From assembly GCA_033557465.1 (NCBI GenBank), contig CM066044.1:195912184-195976183 (forward strand): DNA of 64,000 nucleotides. The letters are read 5' to 3'. The first letter of the stretch is position 1, and every line of letters begins with the position of its first letter. The notes under the pieces were generated by a model. It was not told the origin of the DNA. It ran no database searches and saw only the letters and a program-made list of their open reading frames with translations. Source of the DNA: Ichthyophis bannanicus. Taxonomy: Eukaryota > Chordata > Amphibia > Gymnophiona > Ichthyophiidae. Below, piece after piece: positions 1-9,798 of the stretch. Position numbers and translations under genes: made by a program.

Positions 1-290
1 CCGATAACAAGATAAAGCCACTACTTGCGCTCTTATAGAATTTAGTGCAAGGCCTTTATCCACTCTTACTTGTAAGAATGCTAAAAAATCCGGAATGGAA
101 GCTTGGAATGGCTTTATCTAAGCTCTGGGTTCCACTGTTCAAAAATACACCAAACTCAAATATAAGCCAAGGAGGTTGAATGCTTACGAGCTCTCAAAAG
201 CATAGCAATTACTGCTGCTGAATATCCACGTTTTACTAAGCGAGCCTTTTCAAGAGCCAAGCCGTAAACAAGAATCTACCCGATTCATGC
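1..290 (-). pseudogene. Tyrosine recombinase N-terminus of E1, truncated by window start
   Basis: The minus strand near 240-285 encodes the segment VYGLALEKAR. It corresponds to the recombinase N-terminus of element C (LAYGLAIERAW) and element F (LAYGLALERAR). Only the N-terminal part is in the window, and stops are present. The catalytic R, HxxR and Tyr boxes would lie to the left of base 1. Confidence 0.55.
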
Positions 291-2122
291 TCACTGGATC
301 TTGTGACAGAAGACTTTTCTTGATTGGACGTTTCCAAGGCACTGACGCAAGTCTGATGAGATCTGCATACCATGGTCTTCGAGGCCAATCTGGTGCTATA
401 AAAACCACCAGACCCCTGTGTTTCTCTATCCGTTGTAACACTCGATCAAAGAGCAGCCATGGAGGGAACGCATACAGAAGAACATTCTCTGGCCACGGCT
501 GAGCAAGCACTTCCATTTCTTATGACATCCATTCTCTTCTTTGACTGAAAAAACATGGACATTTGCTGTATTTGATTGTGGCCTTCATCCATCACTGGCT
601 GTCCCCACCTTTGTACTATGCTTTGAAAGACTGTCTCTTCTAGGGACCATTCTCCTGGATCTAGATGACGACAAAGTCTGCCTCAAAATTTTCTACTCCT
701 GCTACATGTGCTGCTGAAATGGCTAGATGATGATGTTCTGCCCAAAGCATCGGTAGATCTATTTCTTTGGATAATATTAGACTCCCCCATGCGCCTCCTT
801 GACGACTGATATATGCTACTGTGGTTGCATTGTCCAAAAATACTCTTACGGCTTTTCTCTCAAGGCATTGTTGAAAAGCCTGCAATGGTAGAAAAACCAC
901 TCATCTCCAACTGGTTTATTGACCATAATTTCTGCTCCTTGCTCCATTCACCTTGAGCTATCTGCCCTTAATGAGCTCCCCAGCCTGTGAGACTGGCATC
1001 TGTTACCATCGTCCATACTGTAGCATCTAATGGCATGCTTTCCATCAAATTCTCTAAGTGAAGCCACCTTTTTAGGCTGCTTCATGCCTCCGCTGAACAA
1101 ACTAGTCTTTGAGACAGCGGAACACACTGTGGACTCCACCACAACAGCAATGCCCTCTGAAGTGGATGCATATGTGCTCGCACACATGGTACTAGAACCA
1201 AGGCTGACGCCATGAAACCTAGTATCTGAAGATACAACTATGCTGTGGGAGCTCTGCTGTGTAAAAATAGATAAATCTGTACTTGAATTTTGACTACTCA
1301 CTTTGTGTGGTAAAAACACCATTCCTTGACTGGTGTCGAACATTGCTCCCAGATGGATAAATGATTGAGATGGAATGAGACGACTTTTTGCTCTGTTGAT
1401 GACCCAACCAAGGTCTTGCAAGAGTTCTATGACTGCTCATTGCCAACTTGCTCTCTTCCAGAGTATTTGCTCTGATAGACCAATCGTCCAGAAAAGGATG
1501 CATCAACACCCCCTCTTAATGCAGGGCAGCTACCACTACTACCATAAACTTTGTAAAGATTCTTGGAGCTGTTGCTAGGTCAAATGGAAGAGGCTGAAAT
1601 TGATAATGGCTGATGTTCTGCATGTACTGGAATATGGCGATAAGCCTCCGTTAGGTCTAAAGCCATTAGAAACTATCCCATTTGTAGTGCCGCAATTACC
1701 GAAGGTAAGGTCTCCATACAAAAATGAGGAACTCTTAAAGAGAGATTTACATATTTGAGGTCTAAAACTGGATTGAAGGTACCTTCCTTCTTTGGTATCA
1801 GAAAGTAAATTGAGTATTGCCCCGAGTCTATCTGCTGTAAGAGAACTGGAACTACTGCCTGAATCTGCAGCAGACGACGTAAAGTTACTTTGACCGCCTC
1901 TTTTCGCTGGAGCCTTGCAAGGAGAAAGAACAAAGGCATCTCTGAGATGCTCCGCAGATTCCAAAGCATAGCCTTCACAAATTATTTCGAGAACTCATTG
2001 ATCCGAAGTAATTTGGACCCAGGCAGAGTAGAACTGTCGAAGTCGACTACCTATTTGAATGTCCCCCACCTGGGCCTGCCGTATTTCATTGTGCTCTCTT
2101 GACTGTTTCCTGAGCTGGAAAA
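250..2122 (-). pseudogene. RT-RNase H-methyltransferase-like polyprotein remnant of E1
   Basis: Several minus-strand frames together cover a DIRS polyprotein. The RT N-terminus appears at about 1980-1673 (SIYFLIPKKEG, LDLKYVNLSL). The catalytic box is HPFLDDWSIRA near 1500, an FLDD variant of the YLDD seen in D and F. The RT thumb (DLGWVINRAKS) lies at about 1420-1290. RNase H carries DNATTVAYISRQGG at about 840-780. The Dam-methylase-like region carries LLYAFPP and APDWPRRPWYADL at about 516-330. The pieces sit in different frames with stops between them, so no complete protein can be made. The region is co-linear with the same domains in A, B, C and F. Confidence 0.8.
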
Positions 2123-2126
2123 GGCT

Positions 2127-3637
2127 TGTAAAAGGGAGTGCTTGTTATGAAGGTACCACCATCTTGGCAAGTATGCAAATTAACTGTCTTGCAAAGGATT
2201 GTGGTTATTGAAGTCCATTCACACACAAAGCTTGCCTTTTTAAATGAATGAAAACTCTTGTAGTTGGTCGAGTGTAAGGCAAAATTAGAATTTATTTATG
2301 GGGTGAATATCCCACACACAGATATGCTTGGTAACACCATCCAGATAACTTCTCCAGGGTTTATTCAACACAAAATAAGGTAACTGAAAAACTCATGCAG
2401 ATTAAGTATCAAAGTCCTTTATGGAACAGAAAGGCTTCTTTCAGCCACTGCTAATAAACTCCTTAGCAGTGCTGGGGAAAAACAAATCAAAGAGGAAAAC
2501 TTCTTTATACTAAAAGATAGCTCAATTTCTCCATACAGAAAAGAACTTTTTAATCCTACGTGTGCACGAATTGTGCTGGGCACTCCTCCACCAACAGGTG
2601 ACAATTAACTGCAATCAGTAGCTTGACTTCAGCACACGTGCAAAACTTTCCCAAAAGCTTTTTCTTTTCAACAAAACTTAATGGGAAGCCAATACTTAGA
2701 ATGTTTCCTTTTGATGTTTGCTCTGATATTTAGGATTTTCCTAAAATAACAACCTACTCAAAGAACAGTCCATATAATTATCCTCTGTATCAGATATTAA
2801 ACCTTGCTCTTGAAATTGCATAGATTCTGTTTCTCTGTCTGACTCAGAGGGCTTTAGGAACTGACCTCTATATGGAGAGAAACTGTTTCCCTGCTGTTTG
2901 CACTGCTCAAAGCTAGAGAAACGTTCACAGTTCCTACCTGAATCCAGGCAAGCGTCAGGCTGCTTCTTCTGGTATTCTGGCCAGTATGCAATAGAGCTTC
3001 TGTGTCCTGTCCTCCAGTTGGTATCTCTGGACCTCAGGATCTTTTCTCCAGACATCCTCCAAGAGGTATTTGGGCTCCTTTCCTCCTTAGCTGCAACAGA
3101 CCTCTTCCTAGAGGTTGCTTGAAGGTCCCTGGCTGTGGATCTACAGACCTCTGGCTTTTTCCAGTCCTCTGAAGGTTCTTTCCCCCAGGTATCTCTCCAG
3201 GCATAGGTACCTCTCTGAGCTCCTCTCTTGGACCGTCTGCTTCCTTGTCCTTGTTCCTTCAGGTTCCGGTTGTTCTTCCTTCTGTTCTCGGTCTTCGTCT
3301 CCGTCTCCTTCTCCTTCCGTTTTCCTGAAGACTCCCCTCTAGCTTTAAAGGGCTTAGATTGCAGCTCCACCCTTGCATTCTTCAGGTGCTGTGGATTAAG
3401 CAGTCTCCTAGAGGTTGATTGATTAGGGATGACATAATGCTTTCTCTGATTAGACTCATGCTTTTCCACTCTAGCTCCCCTAGGGACTTTCTGCATACTG
3501 GTGCATTCTGGAACATGTAGTCTTTTAGGGAAACAAGCTGTCCTATTTCTATAACCTGCCAGCACAGGTCCCTTAATCAGAGTAAATTCTCCTCTTTTGT
3601 CATTACTCCCTGAGCTTTGATAAGCTTCCTTATCACA
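2127..3637 (-). repeat. Solo LTR (1511 bp) inserted in E1 gag, 4-bp target duplication GGCT
   Basis: The element begins TGTAAAAGGG and ends TTATCACA on the plus strand (TG...CA). It is flanked by GGCT at 2123-2126 and again at 3638-3641. Removing it restores continuous DIRS gag similarity across the site. It is nearly the same length as the solo LTR at 28423-29934 and shares long stretches with it, for example the AATCCTTTGCAA-type region near the 3' edge. No internal region and no second LTR are present, so it looks like a product of LTR-LTR recombination. Family unknown; a 4-bp duplication would suit a Gypsy-like or retrovirus-like element. Confidence 0.85.
2741..3637 (-). other. Long ORF inside the solo LTR, open from the LTR's first base
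   Basis: From the LTR 5' edge (3637) the frame TGT-GAT-AAG-GAA (Cys-Asp-Lys-Glu) stays open for 298 codons, ending MDCSLSRLLF-stop. The residue make-up is rich in Lys, Arg, Glu and Ser, with a very basic middle. I recognise no domain, signal peptide or clear membrane segment. There is no ATG near the LTR start, so the frame would have to be entered from sequence upstream of a 3' LTR or through splicing. The related LTR at 28423-29934 keeps the same frame open for 310 codons with matching ends. It could be the C-terminus of an internal ORF that runs into the 3' LTR, or an LTR-specific gene. Function unknown. Confidence 0.5.
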
Positions 3638-3641
3638 GGCT

Positions 3642-4083
3642 CCATTGACCACCTCCTCTTTCTTCATGAAAGGGCTGATCTCTTGGTGAATTTCTTGATC
3701 TCTGATAGAGTGCAAATTTAATAGCTGTAGCGACAAAAATCTCTAAAAGGTGGTTTTGAAGGAATGGATGATTTTGGCATCCTAAACGTATCCTTTGGAC
3801 TTCTAGTTGGTTTTGACTCCCCTAAGTATTTCATCAACTTCTCCAAAGCCTCCCCAAACAAGAGCATCCCTCGAAAAGGGAGCTTGCTAAGCCTAGCCTT
3901 TGAGGAGACATCTGCCGACTAGTTGCACAGCCACAGTAAACGACGAGCTGCCACCACCGAAGTCATACTATTAGCTGAGGCTCTAATGAGATCAAAATGA
4001 GCATCTGCCAGATATGCAGCACCTGCCTCCATCCTGATCATTTCCAGCATTTGCGACATATCTGATGCAACCGATTCAGAAAG
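3642..4083 (-). pseudogene. Gag-like ORF of E1, C-terminal part
   Basis: Minus-strand translation gives LADAHFDLIRASANSM, then SSKARLSKLPFRGMLLFGEALEKL and later RDFCRY. This is co-linear with element C gag (LSDIHYDLMRGLSKSM, SKARLSKLPFKGRLLFGEDLEKL). It contains stops. DIRS copy A interrupts it on the right and the solo LTR on the left. The role is inferred to be the DIRS nucleocapsid-like protein; the family has no firmly known enzymatic activity for this ORF. Confidence 0.7.
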
Positions 4084-4268
4084 AGTAGTTACTCACCTGT
4101 AACAGGTGTTCTCCAGGAGCAGCAGGAATCAGTCCTCACATATGGGTGACGTCGGCGCCGACGGAGCCCCTGCGGAGCAATTTCCCCAGCTTTCAAAGAA
4201 AGCCTTTGAGAATTGCAGCGCGCATGCGCGGTCCCCTTCCCGCCCAAGGGTGCCATCTTGCTCAGTCT
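4084..4268 (-). repeat. 3' inverted terminal repeat of DIRS copy A
   Basis: From about 4127 inward it is the reverse complement of 9635-9770, including the palindrome GTCGGCGCCGAC and the segment ending CATCTTGCTCAG. The outermost about 40 bp (AGTAGTTACTCACCTG...) differ from the other end, so each end has its own tip. Both tips are copied in the internal complementary region at 4350-4446. Confidence 0.92.
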
Positions 4269-4349
4269 GATGACATAGCTAAAAGACAGCAAAAAAATTA
4301 GCAAAAACGAAATGATAGGACTGCAACTCCAAGGGGAGGAGGGAGGGTT

Positions 4350-4446
4350 GTGAGGACTGATTCCTGCTGCTCCTGGAGAACACCTGTTACAGGTGAGTAA
4401 CTACTCTTTCTCCAGGACCAAGCAGGAAGTCAGTCCTCACATATGG
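4350..4446 (-). repeat. Internal complementary region (ICR) of DIRS copy A
   Basis: The left half (4350-4402) is the reverse complement of the element's left tip at 4084-4140. The right half (about 4403-4446) is the reverse complement of the right tip at about 9755-9795. The junction reads ACTACTCTTTCTCC. An ICR that joins both tips in inverted order is the hallmark of DIRS elements and is thought to template completion of the ends and circle formation. It lies between the recombinase stop (4584) and the 3' repeat. Confidence 0.92.
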
Positions 4447-4583
4447 GACTCCCAAGCTTAAGGCTACCGGAGGCCTCAAGCGGAAAAATGAGCTCCCTTC
4501 TAGCTCAGCACAGAAGGAAGGAATCTTCTCTGAAAACGCCCCCGACCAGTAGCCCAACACCAGGGCCGGAGGGTAGGAGTTGC

Positions 4584-5591
4584 CTAAACCTCAAAGAGAT
4601 TATGGAGGACTGCCTGTCCGAAAGCACTGTCCCTGCGGGACTCCCTCTCTAGGCAGTAATGGGCCGCAAAAGTCTGGCTTGAAGACCAAGTAGCGGCCCG
4701 GCAGATGTCTGCCATCAGAAGAGAGCGGAGATGAGCCACTGACGCAGCCTTCGCCCTAACACGATGAGCCGTGACTCGACCCTCCAATGAGAGGCCGGCC
4801 GCCCCATAAGCCCAAGCGATACAGTCAGCAACCCATATGGACAAAGTACGCTTGGAGACAGGTAGCCCCAACTTATTGGGGTCAAAAGAAACGAAGAGCT
4901 GAACAGCCCTTCTATGCTCTCGCGTACGGTCAAGGTAGAAGGATAAGGCCCTCCTACAGTCCAGGGTATGCAGGACCATTTCAGCCTGGCAGGTGTGCAG
5001 CCTGGGAAAGAAGGTCGGAAGAACCACCTCCTGGTTGAGATGAAAAGTAGAAACCACTTTTGGAAGAAACTTAGGGTGAGTCCGTAAGACGACCCTATTC
5101 CTGTAGAACCTAGTGTAAGGAGGATCAGACACTAGGGCTTGCAGTTCACTAACGCGCCTAGCAGAGGTAAGGGCTACCAAGAACAAGGTTTTCGAAGAAA
5201 GAAAACGAAGAGGGCAGGTAGCCATAGGTTCAAAGGGCAGACAGGTAATCCGCTGCAAGACCACATTCAGATCCCATTCAGGGGCTGGTGGGCGTAAAGG
5301 AGGCTTAAGGAGAAGAAGGCCTCGGAGAAAACGAGCCACCAAAGGGTGGTGGGAAAGTGGCCTGCCATCCACCGGTGTGTGATGTGCAGAGAGAGCACTG
5401 AGGTGGACTCTGACAGAGTTGGACTTAAGGCCCAGATTGGAGAGGTAAAGCAAGTATTGCAAGACCACTGCTACCAAGCAGGAGAAGGGATTCTCAGACT
5501 GCTGAGCACACCAAATGGAGAACCGACGCCACTTAAGAGCGTAGGACTTCCGGGTGGAAGGCCTCCTCGAGGCCAAGACAACCTCTTCCAC
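4584..5591 (-). CDS. Tyrosine recombinase (YR) of DIRS copy A
   Basis: A 335-residue intact ORF with the tyrosine recombinase fold seen in DIRS elements. It would cut and rejoin the circular DNA intermediate with the genome. A core-binding-like N-terminal half (residues 1-125) is followed by the catalytic half: Arg in TSARRVSEL (about 145), the AHRVRA box with His276 and Arg279, Trp302 in ATWSS, and the nucleophile candidate Tyr312 in AAHYC. The Met start MEEVVLASRR lies just after the RT stop at 5621. The frame also overlaps the 3' part of the RT ORF, which is normal in DIRS. Copy B has Val in place of this Met, so the start or the mode of translation is uncertain. Confidence 0.9.
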   Translation of the reverse strand: MEEVVLASRRPSTRKSYALKWRRFSIWCAQQSENPFSCLVAVVLQYLLYLSNLGLKSNSVRVHLSALSAHHTPVDGRPLSHHPLVARFLRGLLLLKPPLRPPAPEWDLNVVLQRITCLPFEPMATCPLRFLSSKTLFLVALTSARRVSELQALVSDPPYTRFYRNRVVLRTHPKFLPKVVSTFHLNQEVVLPTFFPRLHTCQAEMVLHTLDCRRALSFYLDRTREHRRAVQLFVSFDPNKLGLPVSKRTLSIWVADCIAWAYGAAGLSLEGRVTAHRVRAKAASVAHLRSLLMADICRAATWSSSQTFAAHYCLERESRRDSAFGQAVLHNLFEV

Positions 5592-5620
5592 CTCCCGAGG
5601 CAGCTGGAGGGGAGCAAGGA

Positions 5621-7432
5621 CTACCCTTTCAGCAGCCAGGCTATCAGATGAAGGGACCGGAGGTTGGGGTGTAGGAGAAACCCTTGATCATGTGTCAGGA
5701 GATCGGGCTGAAACCCCAGAGGAAGAGGAGTGTCCACCGCCAGCTGCATTAGAAGCGGGAACCAAGATTGTCTCGGCCACCGGGGAGCCACTAGGATCAG
5801 CGAGGCTTTGTCTCTGAGAACTTTGAAGAGTGTTCGAGACACCAGCGGCATGGGAGGAAAGGCATACAAGAGGCCTGTGGACCATGGAATCAGAAAAGCA
5901 TCCGCTAATACTCTGAGAGGATGCGGTTGTCGAGAGCAGAATCTGGGAAGTTGCCGGAAGTTGCCAGGAGGACTGGCAAACAGATCCATGGTGGGGAGTC
6001 CCCACTTGAGAAAGATCCGCTGAACCACTAATGGATCCAATCTCCACTCGTGTGGTTGGAGGATCCTGCTTAGCTTGTCTGCCAGGTAAATTTCCTGACC
6101 TGGGAGATAGACCGCTTTGAGGAGGATGCCGTGGTGGACAGCCCAAGAGCACAGTCTTCGTGCCTCCTGACAGAGAAGGAAGGAGCCTGTGCCTCCTTGT
6201 TTGTTCACGTAGAACATTGCAACTTGATTGTCCGTCTGGACCAGCACAGACTGGTGAGAAGTGAGGTGGGAGAAGGCTCTCGGAGCTAGGCGGATGGCTC
6301 TGAGCTCCAGGAAGTTTATCTGCTGCGCAGACTCCCAAGGAGTCCAGAGGCCTTGAGTACATGTCCCTTGGCAATGTGCTCCCCAACCCAGGAGAGAAGC
6401 ATCGGTTGTTAGTACCTGAGAAGGCGGAGGAGATTGAAAATCCACTCCCAGTAGCAGGTTTGGCAGATGAAGCCACCACCGCAGAGAAGAGACCAGCAGG
6501 TCGGAGACCTGTACTGAGTCCGTCAGGCTCCCCGTGGCCTGATGCCATTGAGTGCGAAGGCACCACTGAGCAGGTCGCATGTTTAGGCGGGCATTGGGGG
6601 TCACATGGACCGTGGAAGCCATATGGCCGAGCAGTCTCAGAAATTGCCTGGCAGAGACCAGGGAATTGCTGTGAAAGTGGCTGGCGAGATCCATGAGCCT
6701 GTGTGCTCTGTCTAGAGGCAGGAAGGCCCGCGCCTGAAGTGTGCTTAACCTTGCGCCGATGAATTTGTGATCTTGAGAGGGGAGCAAAGTGGACTTTGCG
6801 AAGTTTATGACAAAGCCCAAGTGCTGGAGCAGAGACACAGTGCGATGAGTGGCCTGAGTGGCCTCTTGGGAAGACTGGGCCCTGATGAGCCAGTCGTCCA
6901 GGTATGGAAACACAAAAAGGCCTTGAAGTCTTAGATAGGCCGCCACCACTGCTAGGCATTTGGTGAACACCCTGGGGGCGGAGGATAGGCCAAAGGGCAA
7001 TACTCTGTACTGGTAATGATTTCCTCCCACAACAAACCTGAGATATTGTCTGTGGTCTGGATGAATAAGGATGTGAGTATAGGCATCCTTGAGATCTAAG
7101 GAGCATAGCCAGTCTCCCTGCTGGAGGTAGGGCAGCAGGATTCCAAGGGTAAGCATCTTGAACTTTTCCCTTGCCAGGAACTTGAGGTTTCGCAAGTCCA
7201 GGATGGGTCTGAGGCCTCCTGTTCTTTTTGGTATCAGAAAGTACCTGGAATAAAAGCCATGACCTCTCAGGTGGTGGGGCACCGGTTCCACAGCCTGTTC
7301 CTGAAGACAACTTGCTAACTCCTGAAGGAGTAAGTCCCTGTGCAGAGGGAGTCTTGGAGGCTCCCCTGGAAAGTAGGAGGGAGGTACCTGGTGAAAGTGT
7401 AGAAGATAGCCTTTCTGAACTATATGAAGCAC
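5621..7432 (-). CDS. RT-RNase H-methyltransferase-like polyprotein of DIRS copy A
   Basis: A 603-residue ORF without stops. Reverse transcriptase spans about residues 40-230: FLIPKRTGGLRPILDL, DLKDAY at 115-120, PFGLSSAP, and catalytic YLDD at 177-180. RNase H spans about 340-455, with Asp344 in TTDASLLGW, Glu376 in FLELRA, Asp401 in QTDNQ and Asp452 in LADKLSR. The last 130 residues are the Dam-methylase-like DIRS domain (MDLFAS about 482-487, LLYAFPP 521-527, APRWPRQSWF). Compared with copy B the N-terminus is short, because about 26 bp near 7448 are missing and the upstream frame is lost. All catalytic residues I can judge are present. Confidence 0.9.
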   Translation of the reverse strand: MLHIVQKGYLLHFHQVPPSYFPGEPPRLPLHRDLLLQELASCLQEQAVEPVPHHLRGHGFYSRYFLIPKRTGGLRPILDLRNLKFLAREKFKMLTLGILLPYLQQGDWLCSLDLKDAYTHILIHPDHRQYLRFVVGGNHYQYRVLPFGLSSAPRVFTKCLAVVAAYLRLQGLFVFPYLDDWLIRAQSSQEATQATHRTVSLLQHLGFVINFAKSTLLPSQDHKFIGARLSTLQARAFLPLDRAHRLMDLASHFHSNSLVSARQFLRLLGHMASTVHVTPNARLNMRPAQWCLRTQWHQATGSLTDSVQVSDLLVSSLRWWLHLPNLLLGVDFQSPPPSQVLTTDASLLGWGAHCQGTCTQGLWTPWESAQQINFLELRAIRLAPRAFSHLTSHQSVLVQTDNQVAMFYVNKQGGTGSFLLCQEARRLCSWAVHHGILLKAVYLPGQEIYLADKLSRILQPHEWRLDPLVVQRIFLKWGLPTMDLFASPPGNFRQLPRFCSRQPHPLRVLADAFLIPWSTGLLYAFPPMPLVSRTLFKVLRDKASLILVAPRWPRQSWFPLLMQLAVDTPLPLGFQPDLLTHDQGFLLHPNLRSLHLIAWLLKG

Positions 7433-7509
7433 CCAGGTATCTGAGGTGATGGCTGGGACCTCCTGTGCTGAGAGAAACCAGCTGAGGGGAAGAGGCTATG
7501 CTGATGGAG

Positions 7510-9394
7510 TCAAAAACCCCCACCCTGCTGAGCAGGGGCCGGTGTTGTGGGCTTGGGGGCCTGCTGCCTACGGGAACCATTACCCCGTCCCTTGGCCTGC
7601 TGACCCTTTTGGGGAGCTGCTGAGGCCTGATACTGAGGGTAGTGTTTATAGGCAGCCGCCTTCCTCGGGTAAAAGGGTTTTTTCCCCGAGCCCTTCTTCT
7701 TCTGAGAAGGGGCAGAGGTTTTTCTGGACAGCCTAGTTCTGGTCAGAGTCTCGGTCTCGATCTGTGCAGCCTTTTCAGCCATGGGTTTGCCAAAGAGGTT
7801 TTCACCTCTGCAGGGGACATCGACTAACTTGTCCTGTACCCATGGCTCGAGGTCGGATGACTGAAGCCAAGCCTGTCGGCGGGCACCGATGCCGGCCCCG
7901 GCTACTCGAGCCGATGCTTCGAAGCCATCGTAGGCTGCTCGAGAGATAAACTTCGAGCACTCTCGAATACCAGTGGACAAGGCTTGGAACCTCTGCAAAG
8001 GTTCCTCGGAGAGACCAGCAGAGAACCCGGCAATTTCTTTTGCCAGATCTCGGAGATACATGCCCATATAGAGCTGGTAGGTCTGGACTCGACAAGCATA
8101 GAGCCCTGGAAGCACTTTCTACTGAGGGCATCCAGGTTCCGGGCCTCCTGGCCGGGAGGCACCGAAGAGTGCATCTTCTGACTCTTGAGTCGATGCATGG
8201 CCGATTCCGGTAGTTGTGCCTTTTGGAACCCGGGGCTCTTGCGGACTCGATAAGCAAGCGGGTCGATTCCATTTAACACCGGCGCCGACGTCGGGCTCTC
8301 CCACATGCGGAAGAGAAGTCATTCCAGCATCGGAGGAACCGGTACAGTAAAGGCCTCCTTCGGGGGAGAGTCATACTGGAGGGCATCGAGCTCTTCGGCT
8401 CCTCCTCGGGATCTACGGGGAATGCCAAGGCCTTGGCCATATCCCGCACGAAGTCCGAGAACCGGGTGTCCTTCGGGGGGGACCGTCTCCGAGGTTCGGA
8501 CTCGGGTGAGTCCGATGGGACACACCGAGTCCGAAAAGTACCAGGTGACTCTTCGTCCTCAGTTTCCCAGTCTGACTCCTTGGAGGAGGAATCGAGCGGC
8601 TCCGGTCGGGCAGGCACCGATGCCGAGGGTGTCGGCATCCACGACCTCGGTCCTGAACGGGAGGCCGAGGGAGACTGCGACTGAGGATCGACTCGAGCTC
8701 GCATGGACTCGAGGATCGGCTCGGTCTCCGGGGTCGACTTGGACGTCGATGTCCCGGTGGCCGGGGCAGATGCATTGGCGAGGCCAGCGATCAATGCCCA
8801 CTGGTGGTCCATGAAGGCAGCCAAACTGCTCTCCAAGACCGTCAACCTGAGTCCAAGCTCAGGAGACCCAGCAGCCCCCGACTCGGGCCCCGACAGCGTC
8901 GGGCCCGACATCGGCTCCTTCGGAGGCGAGTCCACGAGGACTACAGTACTCACGTGTCCAGGCGACTCCATTTCGAGACGAGGATGTTTCGAAGGCCTCT
9001 CCGACTCCGAGGACCCAGGACGGCTATCGGGGCTATGCGACCTGGCCCTCGAGGAACCAGGAGCGTCCACCGATGCCGCCCTCGCGGGTTTTTTCTTCCT
9101 ATGATGTTCCCGGGCAGGAGACCCCCACTCAGAGGAACTCAGACGATGCTCAGGACCGGAGTCCCGGGACATCGAAGCCTCTGCCGAGGTCCGGGCCCGG
9201 CCGGACGCGGAGTCAGAGAAGATTCATTCCCTTTGATGCTGCCGACTCAACGCTTTTGAAGACATCTTGCTACACGGACCACAGATCATCGGGTCATGAT
9301 CGGGTCCGAGGCAGCGGAGGCAGCAGTCGTGTGTGTTGGTAAGAGACATAAGTTTCTTACACCGATCACACTTTTTAAACCTGCTGGCAGCCAT
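7510..9394 (-). pseudogene. Gag-like ORF1 of DIRS copy A, frameshifted
   Basis: The start is MAASRFKKCD at 9394, matching the B copy start. The N-terminus has a CxxC...CLRC...CGPC zinc-type motif. A Ser/Pro/Arg-rich central region follows (8273-9172), and the C-terminal domain (7510-8115) ends in a Lys/Arg- and Gln/Pro-rich tail, QQAPKPTTPAPAQQGGGF. Compared with the intact 641-residue ORF of copy B there are at least three frameshifts (around 9200, 8280 and 8110), so no full protein can be made. The basic tail suggests nucleic-acid binding; the assignment rests on position and similarity to B. Confidence 0.85.
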
Positions 9395-9634
9395 CGAGGG
9401 AAAAAGGGCCCCTGCGAGGTCAAAAGACAGGGCTGCCAGTGAAAAATAAAAAATGGCGCAAACGCTTGTCATGAAGGACAAAAAAACGAAAAATAAAGAA
9501 CGGACCCGATACCGGCGTAGCAGGTCCGGGCGGGAAAAGGATCCGTCGTCAAACCGAGAAAGAAGAAGAAATAAAATCAACTTTTTCTGCGGCGATCACA
9601 AACAGCGTCTGTAGGGCTCCGCGGAAAAAAGAAG

Positions 9635-9795
9635 ACTGAGCAAGATGGCACCCTTGGGCGGGAAGGGGACCGCGCATGCGCGCTGCAATTCCCAAAGGCT
9701 TTCTTTGAAAGCTGGGGAAATTGCTCCGCGGGGGCTCCGTCGGCGCCGACGTCACCCATATGTGAGGACCGACTTCCTGCTTGGTCCTGGAGAAA
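9635..9795 (-). repeat. 5' inverted terminal repeat of DIRS copy A, likely promoter side
   Basis: This is the inverted counterpart of 4084-4268, starting at GACTGAGCAAGATGG and ending GTCCTGGAGAAA next to AAG. It contains the perfect palindrome GTCGGCGCCGAC (9739-9750), overlapping a CRE-like GACGTCAC (9748-9755), and a CpG-rich block GCGCATGCGC. Transcription would start in or near this repeat and run toward lower coordinates; that is inferred from element polarity. Confidence 0.88.
9739..9755 (-). promoter_or_regulatory. CRE-like palindromic site in the DIRS terminal repeat
   Basis: GTCGGCGCCGAC is a 12-bp perfect palindrome that runs into GACGTCAC, close to the CREB/ATF consensus TGACGTCA on the minus strand. 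The same site is at 52406-52422 in copy B and inverted in both 3' repeats. Conservation in all four repeats suggests a function in transcription or recombination, but this is inference. Confidence 0.35.
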
Positions 9796-9798
9796 AAG

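Larger units (their letters stand above)
4084..9795 (-). mobile_element. DIRS retrotransposon copy A (family 1), complete ends
   Basis: This is about 5.7 kb with inverted terminal repeats at 4084-4268 and 9635-9795, an internal complementary region at 4350-4446, and gag-like, RT-RH-MT and tyrosine recombinase ORFs in the usual DIRS order on the minus strand. The trinucleotide AAG sits at both borders (4081-4083 and 9796-9798). There is no longer target duplication, as expected for recombinase-mediated integration of a circular intermediate. It interrupts the gag of E1: reading across the removed element restores similarity to the gag of F. Sister copy B is at 46689-52463. Confidence 0.95.

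Noticed and set aside
5688..7580. 630-codon open frame antiparallel in phase to the RT ORF of copy A
   Set aside because: It lies in the recombinase frame but over the RT coding region. Its residues are not conserved domains, and the matching frame in B is interrupted. It is a by-product of overlapping GC-rich coding.
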